Shown one piece after another: positions 24,681 to 34,141 of a stretch of DNA of 64,000 nt (the first letter of the stretch is position 1; every line of letters starts with the position of its first letter). The notes beneath the pieces were generated by a model that was not told the origin of the DNA, made no database searches, and saw nothing but the letters and a program-made list of their open reading frames with translations. The stretch is taken from contig JACIXR010000002.1 of assembly GCA_014360495.1 (NCBI GenBank), positions 124,001 through 188,000 of the forward strand, written 5' to 3'. The stretch comes from a bacterium. GTDB lineage: Bacteria; Armatimonadota; JACIXR01. A program made the position numbers and the translations under genes.

Positions 24681-26807
24681 ATGAGGGTAAATACGGAATT
24701 AATACTCGTTTTTCTCCTCCTTTTCTCCAACGTTGTTGGCTTTTCTAATCAAGTGGTGAGACTCTATATAGCTCGCCAATACTCTTGGGAAGAGAAGGTT
24801 GGGTTTCACCTTTACCTTCAGAGCACCTCAGAGGGCGAATCGCCTTGCAAATTGGAGAATCTTTATCTGAACCTTGGAATTGGCGATGGGAAACATTGGC
24901 GAACAATTTCCGCTCATCCTCAATGGATAAAAGATAGGGAATATATCGTTGAGGCGAAAATAGATTCTGATAGCGCCGAGCTATGGTTGGATGGAGAATT
25001 AGTGGGAAAAAGCGAGGGATATTTCGTTCCCGCTGAGGAAAATCTCACGCTTAACTATATGCCCAACTGGGCAAAGGGCAAATCCAAGTTCCTCATAGTT
25101 TTAAAGAAGATTGAACTGATCTTCTCCGATGGGCGAAAAAAAGAATACACCTTCCCTCAACTCCCCCTCCCTCTTTTCCTCTTTGAGCCGCAGTTCCCAT
25201 ATGCGCTCCAAACGAGAATTCAAAAAGGCGAATGGCTGAAAATAAAAGCTACCTTTGCTCTCCTTCCTTATCCAGATTTAAGGACGATATCCCCTTTGAT
25301 AGATGAATATGGGCAGTGTATATATGGAGATTGGGCAGGAAAAATAAAGAGCGAAGAGGAGCTTAGAAAAAGCAGAGAGGAGGAAGAAAATATTCTTTCT
25401 TCTTGGGAGATTCCGAGGGAATACGACCGCTTTGGAGGTTATAAAATAGCAGGTTGGAAGGAAAAGCCCACGGGATTCTTTAGGGTAGTGAAGAGAAACG
25501 GCTTTTTCTGGCTTATATCTCCTGAGGGGAATCCCTGCTTTTATATAGGGCTCTGTGGGGTTCCCGCTATAAACTGGGATATGACCCCGATAACTGGAAG
25601 GGAATATCTGTTTTCCTGGCTCCCTCCTAAAGAAGGGCAATTTTCCTCAAGCTGGGCAAGGGGGATAAGGGGAGACCCTGAAGTTGAGTATGTATCTTTT
25701 CATACCTGCAATATGATTCGTAAATATGGTGAGAATTGGCGGGAAATATCTCTTGAGCTCACAAAGAAGAGATTAAGAACTTGGGGATTTTCGGGAGCGG
25801 GAAAATGGAGTGAAATGGAGGGTTTACCTTGCCTTCCCGTGCTTTATAGATGGGATGTTCCCAACCTTGTTCGTCATCCCGATATATTTGACCCAACGGT
25901 AAGGGAGAAGTTCAAAGAATCCCTGCGAAAGCAGATAGAAGCGAGGAAGAACGACCCATATATCGTTGGCTGGTCTTTGGGAAATGAATATGGGGAGATA
26001 ATAAATTCTGATGAGATAAGGGAAATACTCAAAATGGGAAGCGATGTGCCAGCTAAAAGGTCTCTAATATCTTTCGCTTTAGAGGAAATTTACGGAGGAA
26101 ATCTTAAGGAGCTGAAAAAGAGATGGGGGATAAAGGGAGAGGAGAAGGAAGACATTTATAAAGATGAAATTAGCCCTCCCCCTGAAGACATTGAGAGGCT
26201 CCGGCTATATTATGCCGAAAAGTACTATGAGTTCATTTATATAACGATAAAAGGAATAGACCCAAATCATCTTTACTTCGGTTTCTGGATAACGCCAGGT
26301 TGGTGGGAAAACGAAAATGATTGGAGGTTGATAGCGAAATACTGCGATGTGATTGGTTACGACCTATATTCTTACGATTTCATGGATGTGAGGTTGAGGA
26401 AGCTGGTTGAGGAAACTAAAAAGCCCATTTTTTGCGGGGAGTTTTCCTTTCCTCCATTTTATGAGGGGAAGCGAGGATTTGGGATATGGGAGGGAGGAGT
26501 TCCGGGTGGCGTGAAGGCGAAAGATGATAGGGAAGCAGGTGAGCTTTATGGGGATTGGCTGAAAGAAGCCGCAGGAAATCCCTATTGCGTGGGTGTGAGT
26601 TGGTTCATTTATAGGGACCAACATATCACGGGGATAGGCGGTGAAAGACAGTGTTCAGAGTTGGTTTACGGTGAGCATTATGCCTTTGGAATAGTTGATA
26701 TAGGGGATAGACCTAAATGGGAGCTGGTTAAAAGAATGAGGGAAGCTAATTTCTCCGCCATAAAATGGAGGCTATTCAAAAGTGGGCTCCTTGAGGGAAA
26801 GAGGTAA
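24681..26807 (+). CDS. Secreted agarase-like clan GH-A glycoside hydrolase
   Basis: A 708-aa exported enzyme: signal peptide about 1-21, an N-terminal beta-sandwich-like region (25-240), then a TIM barrel. The phrase TGFFRVVKRNGFFWLISPEG (264-283) is typical of beta-agarase/GH50-like proteins. The probable acid/base is Glu436 in GWSLGNEYG and the nucleophile Glu587 in IFCGEFSF. Family-level placement is tentative, and agar as the actual substrate is not implied. No Shine-Dalgarno; see the promoter entry. The stop is followed after few bases by the promoter of the oxidoreductase gene. Confidence 0.72.
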   Translation: MRVNTELILVFLLLFSNVVGFSNQVVRLYIARQYSWEEKVGFHLYLQSTSEGESPCKLENLYLNLGIGDGKHWRTISAHPQWIKDREYIVEAKIDSDSAELWLDGELVGKSEGYFVPAEENLTLNYMPNWAKGKSKFLIVLKKIELIFSDGRKKEYTFPQLPLPLFLFEPQFPYALQTRIQKGEWLKIKATFALLPYPDLRTISPLIDEYGQCIYGDWAGKIKSEEELRKSREEEENILSSWEIPREYDRFGGYKIAGWKEKPTGFFRVVKRNGFFWLISPEGNPCFYIGLCGVPAINWDMTPITGREYLFSWLPPKEGQFSSSWARGIRGDPEVEYVSFHTCNMIRKYGENWREISLELTKKRLRTWGFSGAGKWSEMEGLPCLPVLYRWDVPNLVRHPDIFDPTVREKFKESLRKQIEARKNDPYIVGWSLGNEYGEIINSDEIREILKMGSDVPAKRSLISFALEEIYGGNLKELKKRWGIKGEEKEDIYKDEISPPPEDIERLRLYYAEKYYEFIYITIKGIDPNHLYFGFWITPGWWENENDWRLIAKYCDVIGYDLYSYDFMDVRLRKLVEETKKPIFCGEFSFPPFYEGKRGFGIWEGGVPGGVKAKDDREAGELYGDWLKEAAGNPYCVGVSWFIYRDQHITGIGGERQCSELVYGEHYAFGIVDIGDRPKWELVKRMREANFSAIKWRLFKSGLLEGKR

Positions 26808-26835
26808 TGACAAGGAGAGAGAAGGGATATATAAT
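26807..26835 (+). promoter_or_regulatory. Promoter of the Gfo/Idh oxidoreductase gene
   Basis: ATGACA (26807-26812, five of six consensus bases), a 17-bp spacer and TATAAT (26830-26835). The -35 begins at the last base of the preceding stop codon. The start codon at 26867 has AAAGGAGG, so this mRNA has a normal short leader. Confidence 0.65.
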
Positions 26836-26866
26836 AAGTTAAAAAGATAGAAAGGAGGTCTTTGAA

Positions 26867-27901
26867 TTGGAGAAAATCGGCGTTGGAGTAGTTGGGTTAG
26901 GCGCAATTGGACCCACCCATGCGAGGGCAGTTACGGAGATTGAAGAAGCGAAGCTCGTCGCGGTATGCGATGTTAGGGAGGATAGGGCAAGGAAGATTGG
27001 AGAGCAATTCGGAGTCGATTGGTATACGGATTATGTGAAGATGTTGGAGAGAGACGACATTCAGGTCGTCAGCATTTGCACTCCCTCTGGTATGCACGCC
27101 GATATGGGGATAATGGCTGCAAAGGCTGGGAAGCATATCATTTGCGAGAAACCATTGGATGTGACTTTGGAGAAATGCGATGCCTTGATAAAAGCGGCGA
27201 AGGAGAACAAAGTCAAATTGGGAGGGATATTCCAGCATCGCTTCGCGGAAGAAAGCAGGCTTGTAAAGAAATTGGTAGAGGAAGGCAAGCTTGGAAAGAT
27301 AGTTTTAGGGGATATGGATATGAAGTGGTATAGGAGCCAGGCATACTACGATAAAGATGCTTGGCGAGGAACCTGGGCTTTGGATGGTGGAGGATGCCTT
27401 ATGAACCAGGGAGTTCATTTCGTTGACCTCCTCCTTTGGATAATGGGACCGGTGGAATGGGTAAAAGCGGAAACAGCTACTCTCACCCATAATATTGAGG
27501 TTGAGGATACAGCCGTTGCGATATTGAAGTTCAAGAACGGAGCATTAGGGGCAATTGAAGCCACTACATCAGCTTATCCCGGGGTTTGCGCTCGCATAAG
27601 CGTTGCGGGATACAGCGGCTCGGTTGTCTGGGAAGATGATAAGATAACCTTCCTTAAAATAGAGGGAGAGGAAACCGAGGCTAAGGCGGAAAAACCGGTT
27701 ATGGCTTGGGGTGCATCCGACCCTATGGCTATACCAGCTGGGCTTCATACGAGAAACATTTACGATGTCATCAGGGCGATTATTGAGGACAGAGAACCTC
27801 TAATCACGGGGGAGGAAGCTCGCAAGGCAGTTGAGCTCAATCTTGCGATATACAAATCCGCCCAAACGGGCGAGAAGATTTTCCTGCCTTTAGATTATTG
27901 A
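26867..27901 (+). CDS. Gfo/Idh/MocA-family NAD(P)-dependent oxidoreductase
   Basis: 344 aa. The N-terminal Rossmann fold GVGVVGLGAIGPTHARAV binds NAD(P). The family's catalytic-site motif is ICEKPLDVT (about 91-99), followed by the alpha/beta domain with TWALDGGGCLMNQGVHFVDL (His in the active site). Members oxidise or epimerise sugars, cyclitols and amino sugars. TTG 26867 is the start, with AGGAGG 8 nt upstream. It is a single-gene unit between its own promoter and the tRNA-Leu promoter. Confidence 0.9.
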   Translation: MEKIGVGVVGLGAIGPTHARAVTEIEEAKLVAVCDVREDRARKIGEQFGVDWYTDYVKMLERDDIQVVSICTPSGMHADMGIMAAKAGKHIICEKPLDVTLEKCDALIKAAKENKVKLGGIFQHRFAEESRLVKKLVEEGKLGKIVLGDMDMKWYRSQAYYDKDAWRGTWALDGGGCLMNQGVHFVDLLLWIMGPVEWVKAETATLTHNIEVEDTAVAILKFKNGALGAIEATTSAYPGVCARISVAGYSGSVVWEDDKITFLKIEGEETEAKAEKPVMAWGASDPMAIPAGLHTRNIYDVIRAIIEDREPLITGEEARKAVELNLAIYKSAQTGEKIFLPLDY

Positions 27902-27927
27902 CTTTTGGTTATTTCCCGCTATATAAT
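27898..27927 (+). promoter_or_regulatory. Sigma70-type promoter of tRNA-Leu
   Basis: TTGACT (27898-27903), an 18-bp spacer and TATAAT (27922-27927), with the mature tRNA starting 19 nt after the -10. The -35 overlaps the stop codon of the oxidoreductase gene. The same TTGACT/TATAAT hexamers precede tRNA-Val. Confidence 0.85.
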
Positions 27928-27945
27928 ATATGAGAAATCTAAGGT

Positions 27946-28031
27946 GCCGAGGTGGCGGAACTGGAAGACGCGCAGGCTTGAGGGGCTTGTGGGCTTTGCC
28001 CGTGCGGGTTCAACTCCCGCCCTCGGCACCA
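27946..28031 (+). tRNA. tRNA-Leu (anticodon GAG), CCA encoded
   Basis: Acceptor stem GCCGAGG (27946-27952) pairs with CCTCGGC (28021-28027), followed by discriminator A and an encoded CCA. The anticodon stem CAGGC/GCTTG encloses loop TTGAGGG, giving anticodon GAG (reads CUC/CUU). The long variable arm (GTGGGCTTTGCCC) is the class II feature expected for leucine, and the T arm GCGGGTTCAACTCCCGC is perfect. pstS starts 34 bases later and may be cotranscribed. Confidence 0.95.
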
Positions 28032-28065
28032 TCTTGTCCCTTCCCCAATAGAAAGGAGGCTTAAT

Positions 28066-28965
28066 GTGTCGGCTGGTAAAAAAGCTCTAATAGGCTTAAC
28101 GATAATTATCCTCATAACAGTTATAATCATAATCGCTGTAAGAAGTAAGCCCCTTTCTCCCCCTCAACAACAATCAAGCGGACTTAAAGGGAAACTCGTA
28201 ATAAAAGGTTCGGATACCCTCTTGCCCTTAGCCCAAGCCTGGGCGGAAGAATTTATGAGAAGACATCCAGATGTAAGCGTATCGGTCACAGGCGGTGGTT
28301 CGGGGGTGGGTATCGCGGCTCTATTGGATGGCACCTGCGATATAGCAAATGCCTCTCGCAACCTCACTAAATCAGAGGCGGAAAGGGCAAAAAGCTTGGG
28401 TATTCAAATTCACGAGACCAAAGTTGCAATTGATGGAATTTCCGTTATCGTTAACCCTCAAAACCCCATAAACAGCCTCACCATCTCCCAGTTAAAAGAT
28501 ATCTATACTGGACGCATAAAGTCGTGGAAGGAATTAGGCGGACAGGATTTAAAGATTACCGCAGTAGGAAGGGATACCCCCTCAGGCACTTATGAGCTTT
28601 TCAAGGAGAAAGTTCTGGGTGAGGAGAATTACGCTCCCACGGTTTTGAATACTCCCTCAAACAACCAGATAGCGATGACTGTTTCCCAGGATTTGGGAGC
28701 TATAGGATATGTAGGGGTTGCTTATGCTGATAAATTCGCCAAATCTGGGAAGGTGAAGATAATAGCAATCGCAAAGGACAAAAGTTCTTCCCCTCTATTA
28801 CCAACAAAGGAAAACATTAAAAGCGAAAAGTATCCCCTTTATAGATATCTCTTCAATTACACAAGGGAGGAACCAAAGGGGATAGTCAAAGAGTATTTGG
28901 ATTTCGTTCTCTCCCCCGAGGGACAGAAAAAAGTGGAGGAAATCGGTTATATTCCTTTAAAATGA
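28066..28965 (+). CDS. pstS: Phosphate-binding protein PstS
   Basis: A 299-aa extracytoplasmic solute-binding protein of the phosphate ABC importer. An N-terminal membrane anchor (ALIGLTIIILITVIIIIAV) replaces the usual cleavable signal or lipobox. The binding-site motifs are KGSDTLLPLAQAWAEEF, VTGGGSGVGIAALLDG, IANASRNLT and GRDTPSGTYELF. The start is GTG 28066 after AAAGGAGG; an out-of-frame ATG two bases earlier is not the start. It is followed by pstC and pstA. Confidence 0.92.
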   Translation: MSAGKKALIGLTIIILITVIIIIAVRSKPLSPPQQQSSGLKGKLVIKGSDTLLPLAQAWAEEFMRRHPDVSVSVTGGGSGVGIAALLDGTCDIANASRNLTKSEAERAKSLGIQIHETKVAIDGISVIVNPQNPINSLTISQLKDIYTGRIKSWKELGGQDLKITAVGRDTPSGTYELFKEKVLGEENYAPTVLNTPSNNQIAMTVSQDLGAIGYVGVAYADKFAKSGKVKIIAIAKDKSSSPLLPTKENIKSEKYPLYRYLFNYTREEPKGIVKEYLDFVLSPEGQKKVEEIGYIPLK

Positions 28966-28975
28966 AATACTGCTT

Positions 28976-29848
28976 ATGAAGAGGAATAACATAGGGGAAA
29001 GCATTATTGAGAAGATAATATTCATAGGTGGAATAAGTGGAGTTATTATTCTTTTTCTAATATTTCTCTTCCTTTTTAAGGAAAGCTTTACTTTCTTTAT
29101 CCGCTATCCTTTAAAGGAATTCTTCTTTGGAAAGAATTGGTATCCCACGAGCGCTCCCCCCAAATTCGGTTTAATTCCCTTGCTGTTGGGTTCTCTATTA
29201 GTGACAATTGGAGCGATAGCCATATCCCTTCCCCTCGGCGTTGCCTGCGCAATTTATATCAGTGAGGTAGCTCCTCGCTGGGCGAAGGAGATTTTGAAAC
29301 CGGTTATGGAGTTGATAGCTGCAATACCCTCAGTTGTTTTGGGATTCATAGGTCTTATGATTTTGGTACCAATTATTAAGCAAGCCTTTCATTTGCCAAC
29401 TGGACTAACAGCTTTAGCCGGTTCCATAACTTTAGCATTTATGGCGCTTCCCACCATCACCAGCATATCGGAAGATGCCCTTTCCGCCTTGCCAAGAGAT
29501 TATAAGGAAGCTTCTTTCGCGCTGGGGGCAACTCATTGGCAGACAATAAGGAATGTGCTCCTTCCCGCTGCGAAGCCAGGCATTTTGGCTGCCACTATGC
29601 TCGGCTTGGGAAGGGCGATAGGGGAAACGATGGCTGTTCTGATGGTAACCGGCAACGCAGCCGTCATACCCCACACATTTCTCCAACCCGTTAGAACGAT
29701 GACCGCAACGATAGCGATGGAAATGGGAGAGGTTGTGCAGGGTGGCTTGCACTATCAAGCCCTTTTCGCAATTGGGCTCATCCTCTTCCTCATCAGCTTT
29801 GTGGTAAACTTCATCGCCGATTGGGTTATAAGCAGGCAGAAAAGATGA
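28976..29848 (+). CDS. pstC: Phosphate ABC transporter permease PstC
   Basis: A 290-aa inner-membrane permease with about six helices. The ABC permease EAA-type loop is EASFALGATHWQTIRNVLLPAAKPGI, split here by position about 175-200, and GLGRAIGETMAVLMVTG is the family signature. The start is ATG 28976, ten bases after the pstS stop, with no strong ribosome site. The stop overlaps pstA by 4 bases. Confidence 0.93.
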   Translation: MKRNNIGESIIEKIIFIGGISGVIILFLIFLFLFKESFTFFIRYPLKEFFFGKNWYPTSAPPKFGLIPLLLGSLLVTIGAIAISLPLGVACAIYISEVAPRWAKEILKPVMELIAAIPSVVLGFIGLMILVPIIKQAFHLPTGLTALAGSITLAFMALPTITSISEDALSALPRDYKEASFALGATHWQTIRNVLLPAAKPGILAATMLGLGRAIGETMAVLMVTGNAAVIPHTFLQPVRTMTATIAMEMGEVVQGGLHYQALFAIGLILFLISFVVNFIADWVISRQKR

Positions 29849-30681
29849 GATATCAACGAGTGATATTTACCTTATTGGCAATCATCACTTTCCTAACCGT
29901 CCTTCCCCTCCTCTTCATATTTGCGCTCCTTATATACCATAGCATTCCCGTCCTCAGCTTTAAATTCATCTTTGGATATCCCAAAGAGGGAATGACTGCG
30001 GGTGGGATATTCCCCGCCCTTGTAGGCACTCTATATTTAGCCCTTGGAACAGCTTTTATCTCCCTCCCCCTCGGCATAATAACCGCCATCTATCTCAACG
30101 AATATGCACCTAAGGGGAAAATCTCTCGTCTGGTCAGGATAGCGATAGTAAACCTTGCGGGAGTTCCCTCCGTTGTTTACGGGCTTTTTGGTTTAGCTGT
30201 TTTCGTTATGTTATTCCACTTCGGTGTTTCTTTGCTCGCCGGGATTTTTACCCTCTCCATTCTCGTTTTGCCCATAGTTATAACCGCAGCTGAGGAAGGG
30301 CTAAGAGCTGTTCCGATGTCTTTTAGGGAAGCGAGTTTAGCTTTAGGGGCGACGAAATGGCAAACCATATGGAAGATTATCCTGCCCAATGCTCTGCCAG
30401 GAATCGCTACAGGAGCTATTCTATCCATAAGCAGGGCGGCGGGTGAAACCGCGCCCATTCTTTTCACCTGTGCCGCTTTCTATCTTCCCCGTTTGCCCAA
30501 ATCCCCCTTTGACGAGGTTATGGCGCTTCCCTATCATGTCTATGTCATCTCAACCCAGGTTCCCGATGCACCTCTTTCCATTCAATATGGAGCCACCTTG
30601 GTTCTTTTAACCCTCGTCTTCTCCCTCAATCTAATCGCAATCATCTGGCGAATGCGCATCCGGAGAGCCAAGAAGTGGTGA
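29845..30681 (+). CDS. pstA: Phosphate ABC transporter permease PstA
   Basis: A 278-aa permease paired with PstC. Signatures are LPLGIITAIYLNEYAP, LAGVPSVVYGLFGLAVF, the loop EASLALGATKWQTIWKI, and SISRAAGETAPILFT. ATG 29845 lies in the ATGA overlap with pstC; a longer TTG start (29821) would overlap more and is not preferred. No pstB or phoU follows: the next gene is leuC with its own promoter. The ATPase must be encoded elsewhere. Confidence 0.93.
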   Translation: MRYQRVIFTLLAIITFLTVLPLLFIFALLIYHSIPVLSFKFIFGYPKEGMTAGGIFPALVGTLYLALGTAFISLPLGIITAIYLNEYAPKGKISRLVRIAIVNLAGVPSVVYGLFGLAVFVMLFHFGVSLLAGIFTLSILVLPIVITAAEEGLRAVPMSFREASLALGATKWQTIWKIILPNALPGIATGAILSISRAAGETAPILFTCAAFYLPRLPKSPFDEVMALPYHVYVISTQVPDAPLSIQYGATLVLLTLVFSLNLIAIIWRMRIRRAKKW

Positions 30682-30691
30682 GACTACAGGC

Positions 30692-30720
30692 TTGTCTAAA
30701 GCGACCATGGCGAATAAAAT
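30692..30720 (+). promoter_or_regulatory. Promoter of the leuCDB operon
   Basis: TTGTCT (30692-30697), a 17-bp spacer and TAAAAT (30715-30720), 9 nt before ATG 30730. No ribosome site precedes the ATG, so the mRNA is probably leaderless or has a leader of 2-3 nt. No leucine leader peptide or attenuator is visible in the 48-bp gap. Confidence 0.55.
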
Positions 30721-30729
30721 AAAAATATT

Positions 30730-31971
30730 ATGACGATAGCGGAAAAAATTATCTCTTCAAAAGTTGGTAAGGAAGTGCATTCAGATGAGTTCGTTATGGC
30801 GAGGGTTGACCTCGTCCTCGCAAACGATATAACCGCTCCCCTCGCTATCAAAGAGTTTCAGAAAATGGGAGCGAAGAAAGTCTTTGATGGAAGTAAAATC
30901 GTCCTCGTCCCCGACCATTACACTCCCTGCAAAGATGTTCAATCAGCGGAAAATGTGAGGTTAATGCGAGAATTCGCAAGGGAGCAAGGTATCATTTTCT
31001 ACGAGATAGGTAGGGGAGGTATAGAACACACCCTCTTGCCCGACGAGGGACTCGTCATTCCCGGTGATTTGGTGGTGGGGGCGGATTCCCATACCTGCAC
31101 TTATGGCGCTCTCTCAAGCTTTGCAACCGGCGTCGGCTCCACGGACGCCGCCTTCGCTATGGCTTTCGGCGAGATTTGGCTTCGCGTTCCCAAAACTATG
31201 CGTCTCATTTATTATGGAACCCTTCAACCTTTCGTAGAGGGCAAGGATTTAATTCTTTACACTATCGGCAAAATAGGAGTTGATGGAGCTCGTTATAAGG
31301 CAATGGAGTTTTGCGGCGAGGTAATAAGCAAGTTGAGTATGGCGGATAGGTTCACTATGTCCAATATGGCGATTGAAGCGGGTGGTAAAACAGGGCTCAT
31401 CCCTGTCGACCAGATAACGATTGATTATCTGAGACGAAGGGCAAAAAGGGAATTTCCAATCATAGAGCTTGGAGATGCTGATGAAATCGTGGAAATAGAT
31501 TGCTCCCATATTGAACCCCAAGTTGCTTGCCCATTCTCTCCTTCAAATGTGAAGCCAGTCAGGGAACTAACTCACATCCGCATAGACCAAGTTGTGATAG
31601 GCTCCTGCACCAACGGGAGATTGGAGGATTTGAGAAGAGCGGCAAGGATATTGAAGGATAAGAAAGTTCACCCGGATGTTCGCTTGATTGTCATACCCGC
31701 AACGCAAAGGATTTGGGAAGAAAGCCTCAAAGAGGGTTTATTGGAGATATTTTCCTCAGCGGGGGCAACGATATCTCCTCCTACCTGCGGTCCCTGTCTG
31801 GGAGGGCATATGGGAGTTTTGGGAAAGGGGGAGAAAGCAGTGGCAACGACGAATCGCAATTTCCCAGGTAGAATGGGGCACAAGGATAGCGAGGTATATC
31901 TGGCAAGCCCCTCTGTTGCTGCAGCTTCCGCGATTAAGGGAAGGATAGCACACCCTGAAGAGGTGATATAA
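30730..31971 (+). CDS. leuC: 3-isopropylmalate dehydratase large subunit
   Basis: Iron-sulfur isomerase of leucine synthesis, converting 2- to 3-isopropylmalate with LeuD. The 413-aa length fits the shorter archaeal/thermophile LeuC-HacA class rather than the roughly 465-aa E. coli type, so homoaconitase-like activity cannot be excluded. Cluster cysteines are in VIGSCTNGR and in SPPTCGPCLGGHMG. Substrate-region motifs are DHYTPCKD and VVGADSHTCTYGA. The next gene, leuD, starts on the base after the stop. Confidence 0.93.
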   Translation: MTIAEKIISSKVGKEVHSDEFVMARVDLVLANDITAPLAIKEFQKMGAKKVFDGSKIVLVPDHYTPCKDVQSAENVRLMREFAREQGIIFYEIGRGGIEHTLLPDEGLVIPGDLVVGADSHTCTYGALSSFATGVGSTDAAFAMAFGEIWLRVPKTMRLIYYGTLQPFVEGKDLILYTIGKIGVDGARYKAMEFCGEVISKLSMADRFTMSNMAIEAGGKTGLIPVDQITIDYLRRRAKREFPIIELGDADEIVEIDCSHIEPQVACPFSPSNVKPVRELTHIRIDQVVIGSCTNGRLEDLRRAARILKDKKVHPDVRLIVIPATQRIWEESLKEGLLEIFSSAGATISPPTCGPCLGGHMGVLGKGEKAVATTNRNFPGRMGHKDSEVYLASPSVAAASAIKGRIAHPEEVI

Positions 31972-32463
31972 TTGAAGATAAAGGGAAGAGCGATAACAGT
32001 TGGCGATAATATAGATACAGACCAGATAATACCGGCTGTGTATTTAACCTCCACTGACCCAGCTGAATTGGCTAAGCACTGCTTAGAAGGGTATGATGAT
32101 GAATTCCCCTCAAAAATCAAAGAGGGGGATATCCTCGTAGCGGGAGAAAATTTCGGCTGTGGTTCATCTCGTGAACACGCCCCTTGGGCGATAAAAGGAG
32201 CGGGAATCCAGTGCATAGTTGCCAAGTCTTTTGCTCGCATCTTCTTTAGAAACGCGATAAACATCGGTCTGCCAATAGTGGAATGTCCCGAAGGACTGGA
32301 GGTTGAAGATGGGGATGAGATAGAAGTGGATTTTGAAGAGGGCAAGGTGAGAAACATAACCAAGGGTAAGGAATGCGCAACGCAAAGCTTTCCACCGTTT
32401 TTGCAGGAGATTATCAATTCGGGCGGATTGATAGGTTATGCGAGGAGGCGTCTAAGTGGCTGA
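31972..32463 (+). CDS. leuD: 3-isopropylmalate dehydratase small subunit
   Basis: A 163-aa swivel-domain partner of LeuC. Motifs: [15 protein letters not shown] at the N-terminus and [17 protein letters not shown], which carries the substrate-binding SSRE. The length matches the short archaeal-type LeuD. The start is TTG 31972 with GAGGTGAT 5-12 nt upstream at the end of leuC. The stop overlaps the leuB start by 8 bases. Confidence 0.93.
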   Translation: MKIKGRAITVGDNIDTDQIIPAVYLTSTDPAELAKHCLEGYDDEFPSKIKEGDILVAGENFGCGSSREHAPWAIKGAGIQCIVAKSFARIFFRNAINIGLPIVECPEGLEVEDGDEIEVDFEEGKVRNITKGKECATQSFPPFLQEIINSGGLIGYARRRLSG

Positions 32464-33544
32464 GTTCAAAATAGCAGTATTGCCTGGAGATGGAATAGGG
32501 AAGGAGGTGGTAAGGGAAGCGGTTCGTGTTTTGCAAGCGATAGGAGACAAATTCGGGCACAAATTTCATTTTAAGGAAGCTCTTGTGGGCGGCAGCGCCT
32601 ATGATGAAACAGGCGTCCCACTTCCGGCAGAGACAATGGAGATTTGCGAAAAATCTGATGCGATACTTCTAGGGGCGGTTGGAGGTGACAAATGGGATAA
32701 TCTACCTCCTCATCTCAGGCCAGAGGCAGCGCTTTTAACCTTGAGGAAGAATTTTGATTTCTTCGCCAACCTTCGCCCCGTCATTCTTTTCCCTCCCTTA
32801 ATAGACGCTTCACCCTTGAAGAAAAACGTATTGAAGGGAACCGATATGATTATCGTGAGGGAGCTTACGGGTGGTCTTTATTTCGGAAAACCGAAGGAGA
32901 GAAGGAAATTGGATGGCGAGTGGGTAGCTGTTGACTCTATGGTATACTCCGAAAGCGAGATAATAAGGATTGCGCAGGTAGCCTTCAAAATAGCGATGAA
33001 TCGGCGGAGGATTGTTCATTCCGTTGATAAAGCAAACATATTGGAGACATCTCGGCTTTGGCGGGAGGTAGTGAACGAGGTAGCCAAGGATTATCAAGAG
33101 GTAAAGCTTTATCATTTTTATGTGGATAATGCGGCTATGCAGATGATAAGGAATCCCCGCCAATTTGATGTGATATTAACGGAGAATACTTTCGGCGATA
33201 TCCTCTCGGACGAGGCGGCGATGCTCACTGGCTCCATAGGTATGCTTCCTTCCGCAAGCATAAGGGGGGATGGCTTCGGGATGTATGAGCCTGTTCACGG
33301 CTCCGCACCCGATATAGCGGGGAAAGGGATAGCAAACCCCATAGCGACGATATTATCCTCGGCGATGATGCTTCGCTTTTCTTTCCAATTGGAGGAAGAG
33401 GCGAAAGCCATAGAAAATGCTGTATTAAGGGTTTTAGAGAAGGGTTTCCGCACGCCAGATATTATGAGCAAAGGGAAGATACTCCTCTCCACGCAGGAAA
33501 TGGGAGAGAAAATAGTGGAGGAATTGGAGAGAAAAGACGGTTAA
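32456..33544 (+). CDS. leuB: 3-isopropylmalate dehydrogenase
   Basis: A 362-aa NAD-dependent oxidative decarboxylase of leucine biosynthesis. Motifs: [14 protein letters not shown], the substrate-binding [10 protein letters not shown] followed by [13 protein letters not shown], and the metal and NAD site [13 protein letters not shown] ... [20 protein letters not shown] ... [18 protein letters not shown]. The start is GTG 32456 with GAGGAGG upstream. leuA is not in the window. Confidence 0.95.
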   Translation: MAEFKIAVLPGDGIGKEVVREAVRVLQAIGDKFGHKFHFKEALVGGSAYDETGVPLPAETMEICEKSDAILLGAVGGDKWDNLPPHLRPEAALLTLRKNFDFFANLRPVILFPPLIDASPLKKNVLKGTDMIIVRELTGGLYFGKPKERRKLDGEWVAVDSMVYSESEIIRIAQVAFKIAMNRRRIVHSVDKANILETSRLWREVVNEVAKDYQEVKLYHFYVDNAAMQMIRNPRQFDVILTENTFGDILSDEAAMLTGSIGMLPSASIRGDGFGMYEPVHGSAPDIAGKGIANPIATILSSAMMLRFSFQLEEEAKAIENAVLRVLEKGFRTPDIMSKGKILLSTQEMGEKIVEELERKDG

Positions 33545-33545
33545 A

Positions 33546-34139
33546 TTGGCTAAAGGGTTTGACCTTACGCCAGGGGAAAGGAAGGCTCTTTTAATCATAT
33601 TATTCCTTGGAATCATCGGCACGATTTTAACCGCATGGAGAACAAGCAGGACAAATCCACCTCAAGTTAAGTATGTGACTGTTCAGGTGGAAGGAGCGGT
33701 GACGAATCCAGGGATATATAGATTGCCTATTGGTTCAAGGGTTGAAGATGCTCTTCAGATAGCTGGTGGATTGAGGATGGATGCCGATATCAGCAAGCTT
33801 AACTTAGTGGCAAAGCTGAAAGATGGGCAGAGGATAAATGTTCCTTCACGGCTCACCTATCCTCCCCAGAACTATGCCCCTCAATCCTATCCCCAGCAAC
33901 AACAAATGAACTGGCAATATCCATATTATCAACAAATACCTTTAGGGAAGATAGATGTTAACACCGCAACCAAGGAAGAGCTTGCCTCCCTCCCCGGTAT
34001 AGGTCCAGCATTAGCGGAGAGAATAATTCAATACCGTCTATCGGTGGGAAGGTTCTATTCTATTGACGAGCTTCTAAATGTTCCCGGAGTAGGCGAGAAG
34101 AAATTAGAGAAGATAAAACCATATATAGAAGTTAGATGA
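33546..34139 (+). CDS. comEA: ComEA-like DNA-binding protein with SLBB and HhH domains
   Basis: 197 aa: one N-terminal membrane helix (ALLIILFLGIIGTILTAW), an SLBB segment (VQVEGAVTNPGIYRLPIGSR, about 46-65), and a Pro/Gln/Tyr-rich spacer (110-133). Tandem helix-hairpin-helix motifs follow (DVNTATKEELASLPGIGPAL ... LLNVPGVGEKKLEKI). ComEA binds DNA outside the inner membrane during transformation. The start is TTG 33546, two bases after leuB; no other competence gene is present. Confidence 0.88.
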   Translation: MAKGFDLTPGERKALLIILFLGIIGTILTAWRTSRTNPPQVKYVTVQVEGAVTNPGIYRLPIGSRVEDALQIAGGLRMDADISKLNLVAKLKDGQRINVPSRLTYPPQNYAPQSYPQQQQMNWQYPYYQQIPLGKIDVNTATKEELASLPGIGPALAERIIQYRLSVGRFYSIDELLNVPGVGEKKLEKIKPYIEVR

Positions 34140-34141
34140 AT

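Noticed and set aside
24629-24730. 34-codon N-terminal extension of the DapA-like gene
   Set aside because: It has no homology to the family, would cross the divergent promoter region, and ATG 24628 has GGAGG and the expected N-terminus.
31668-32417. Long antisense open frame (about 250 codons) over leuC/leuD
   Set aside because: It lies opposite two unambiguous enzymes, has no ribosome site, and its translation is low-complexity Ser/Pro-rich as expected from a mirrored frame.
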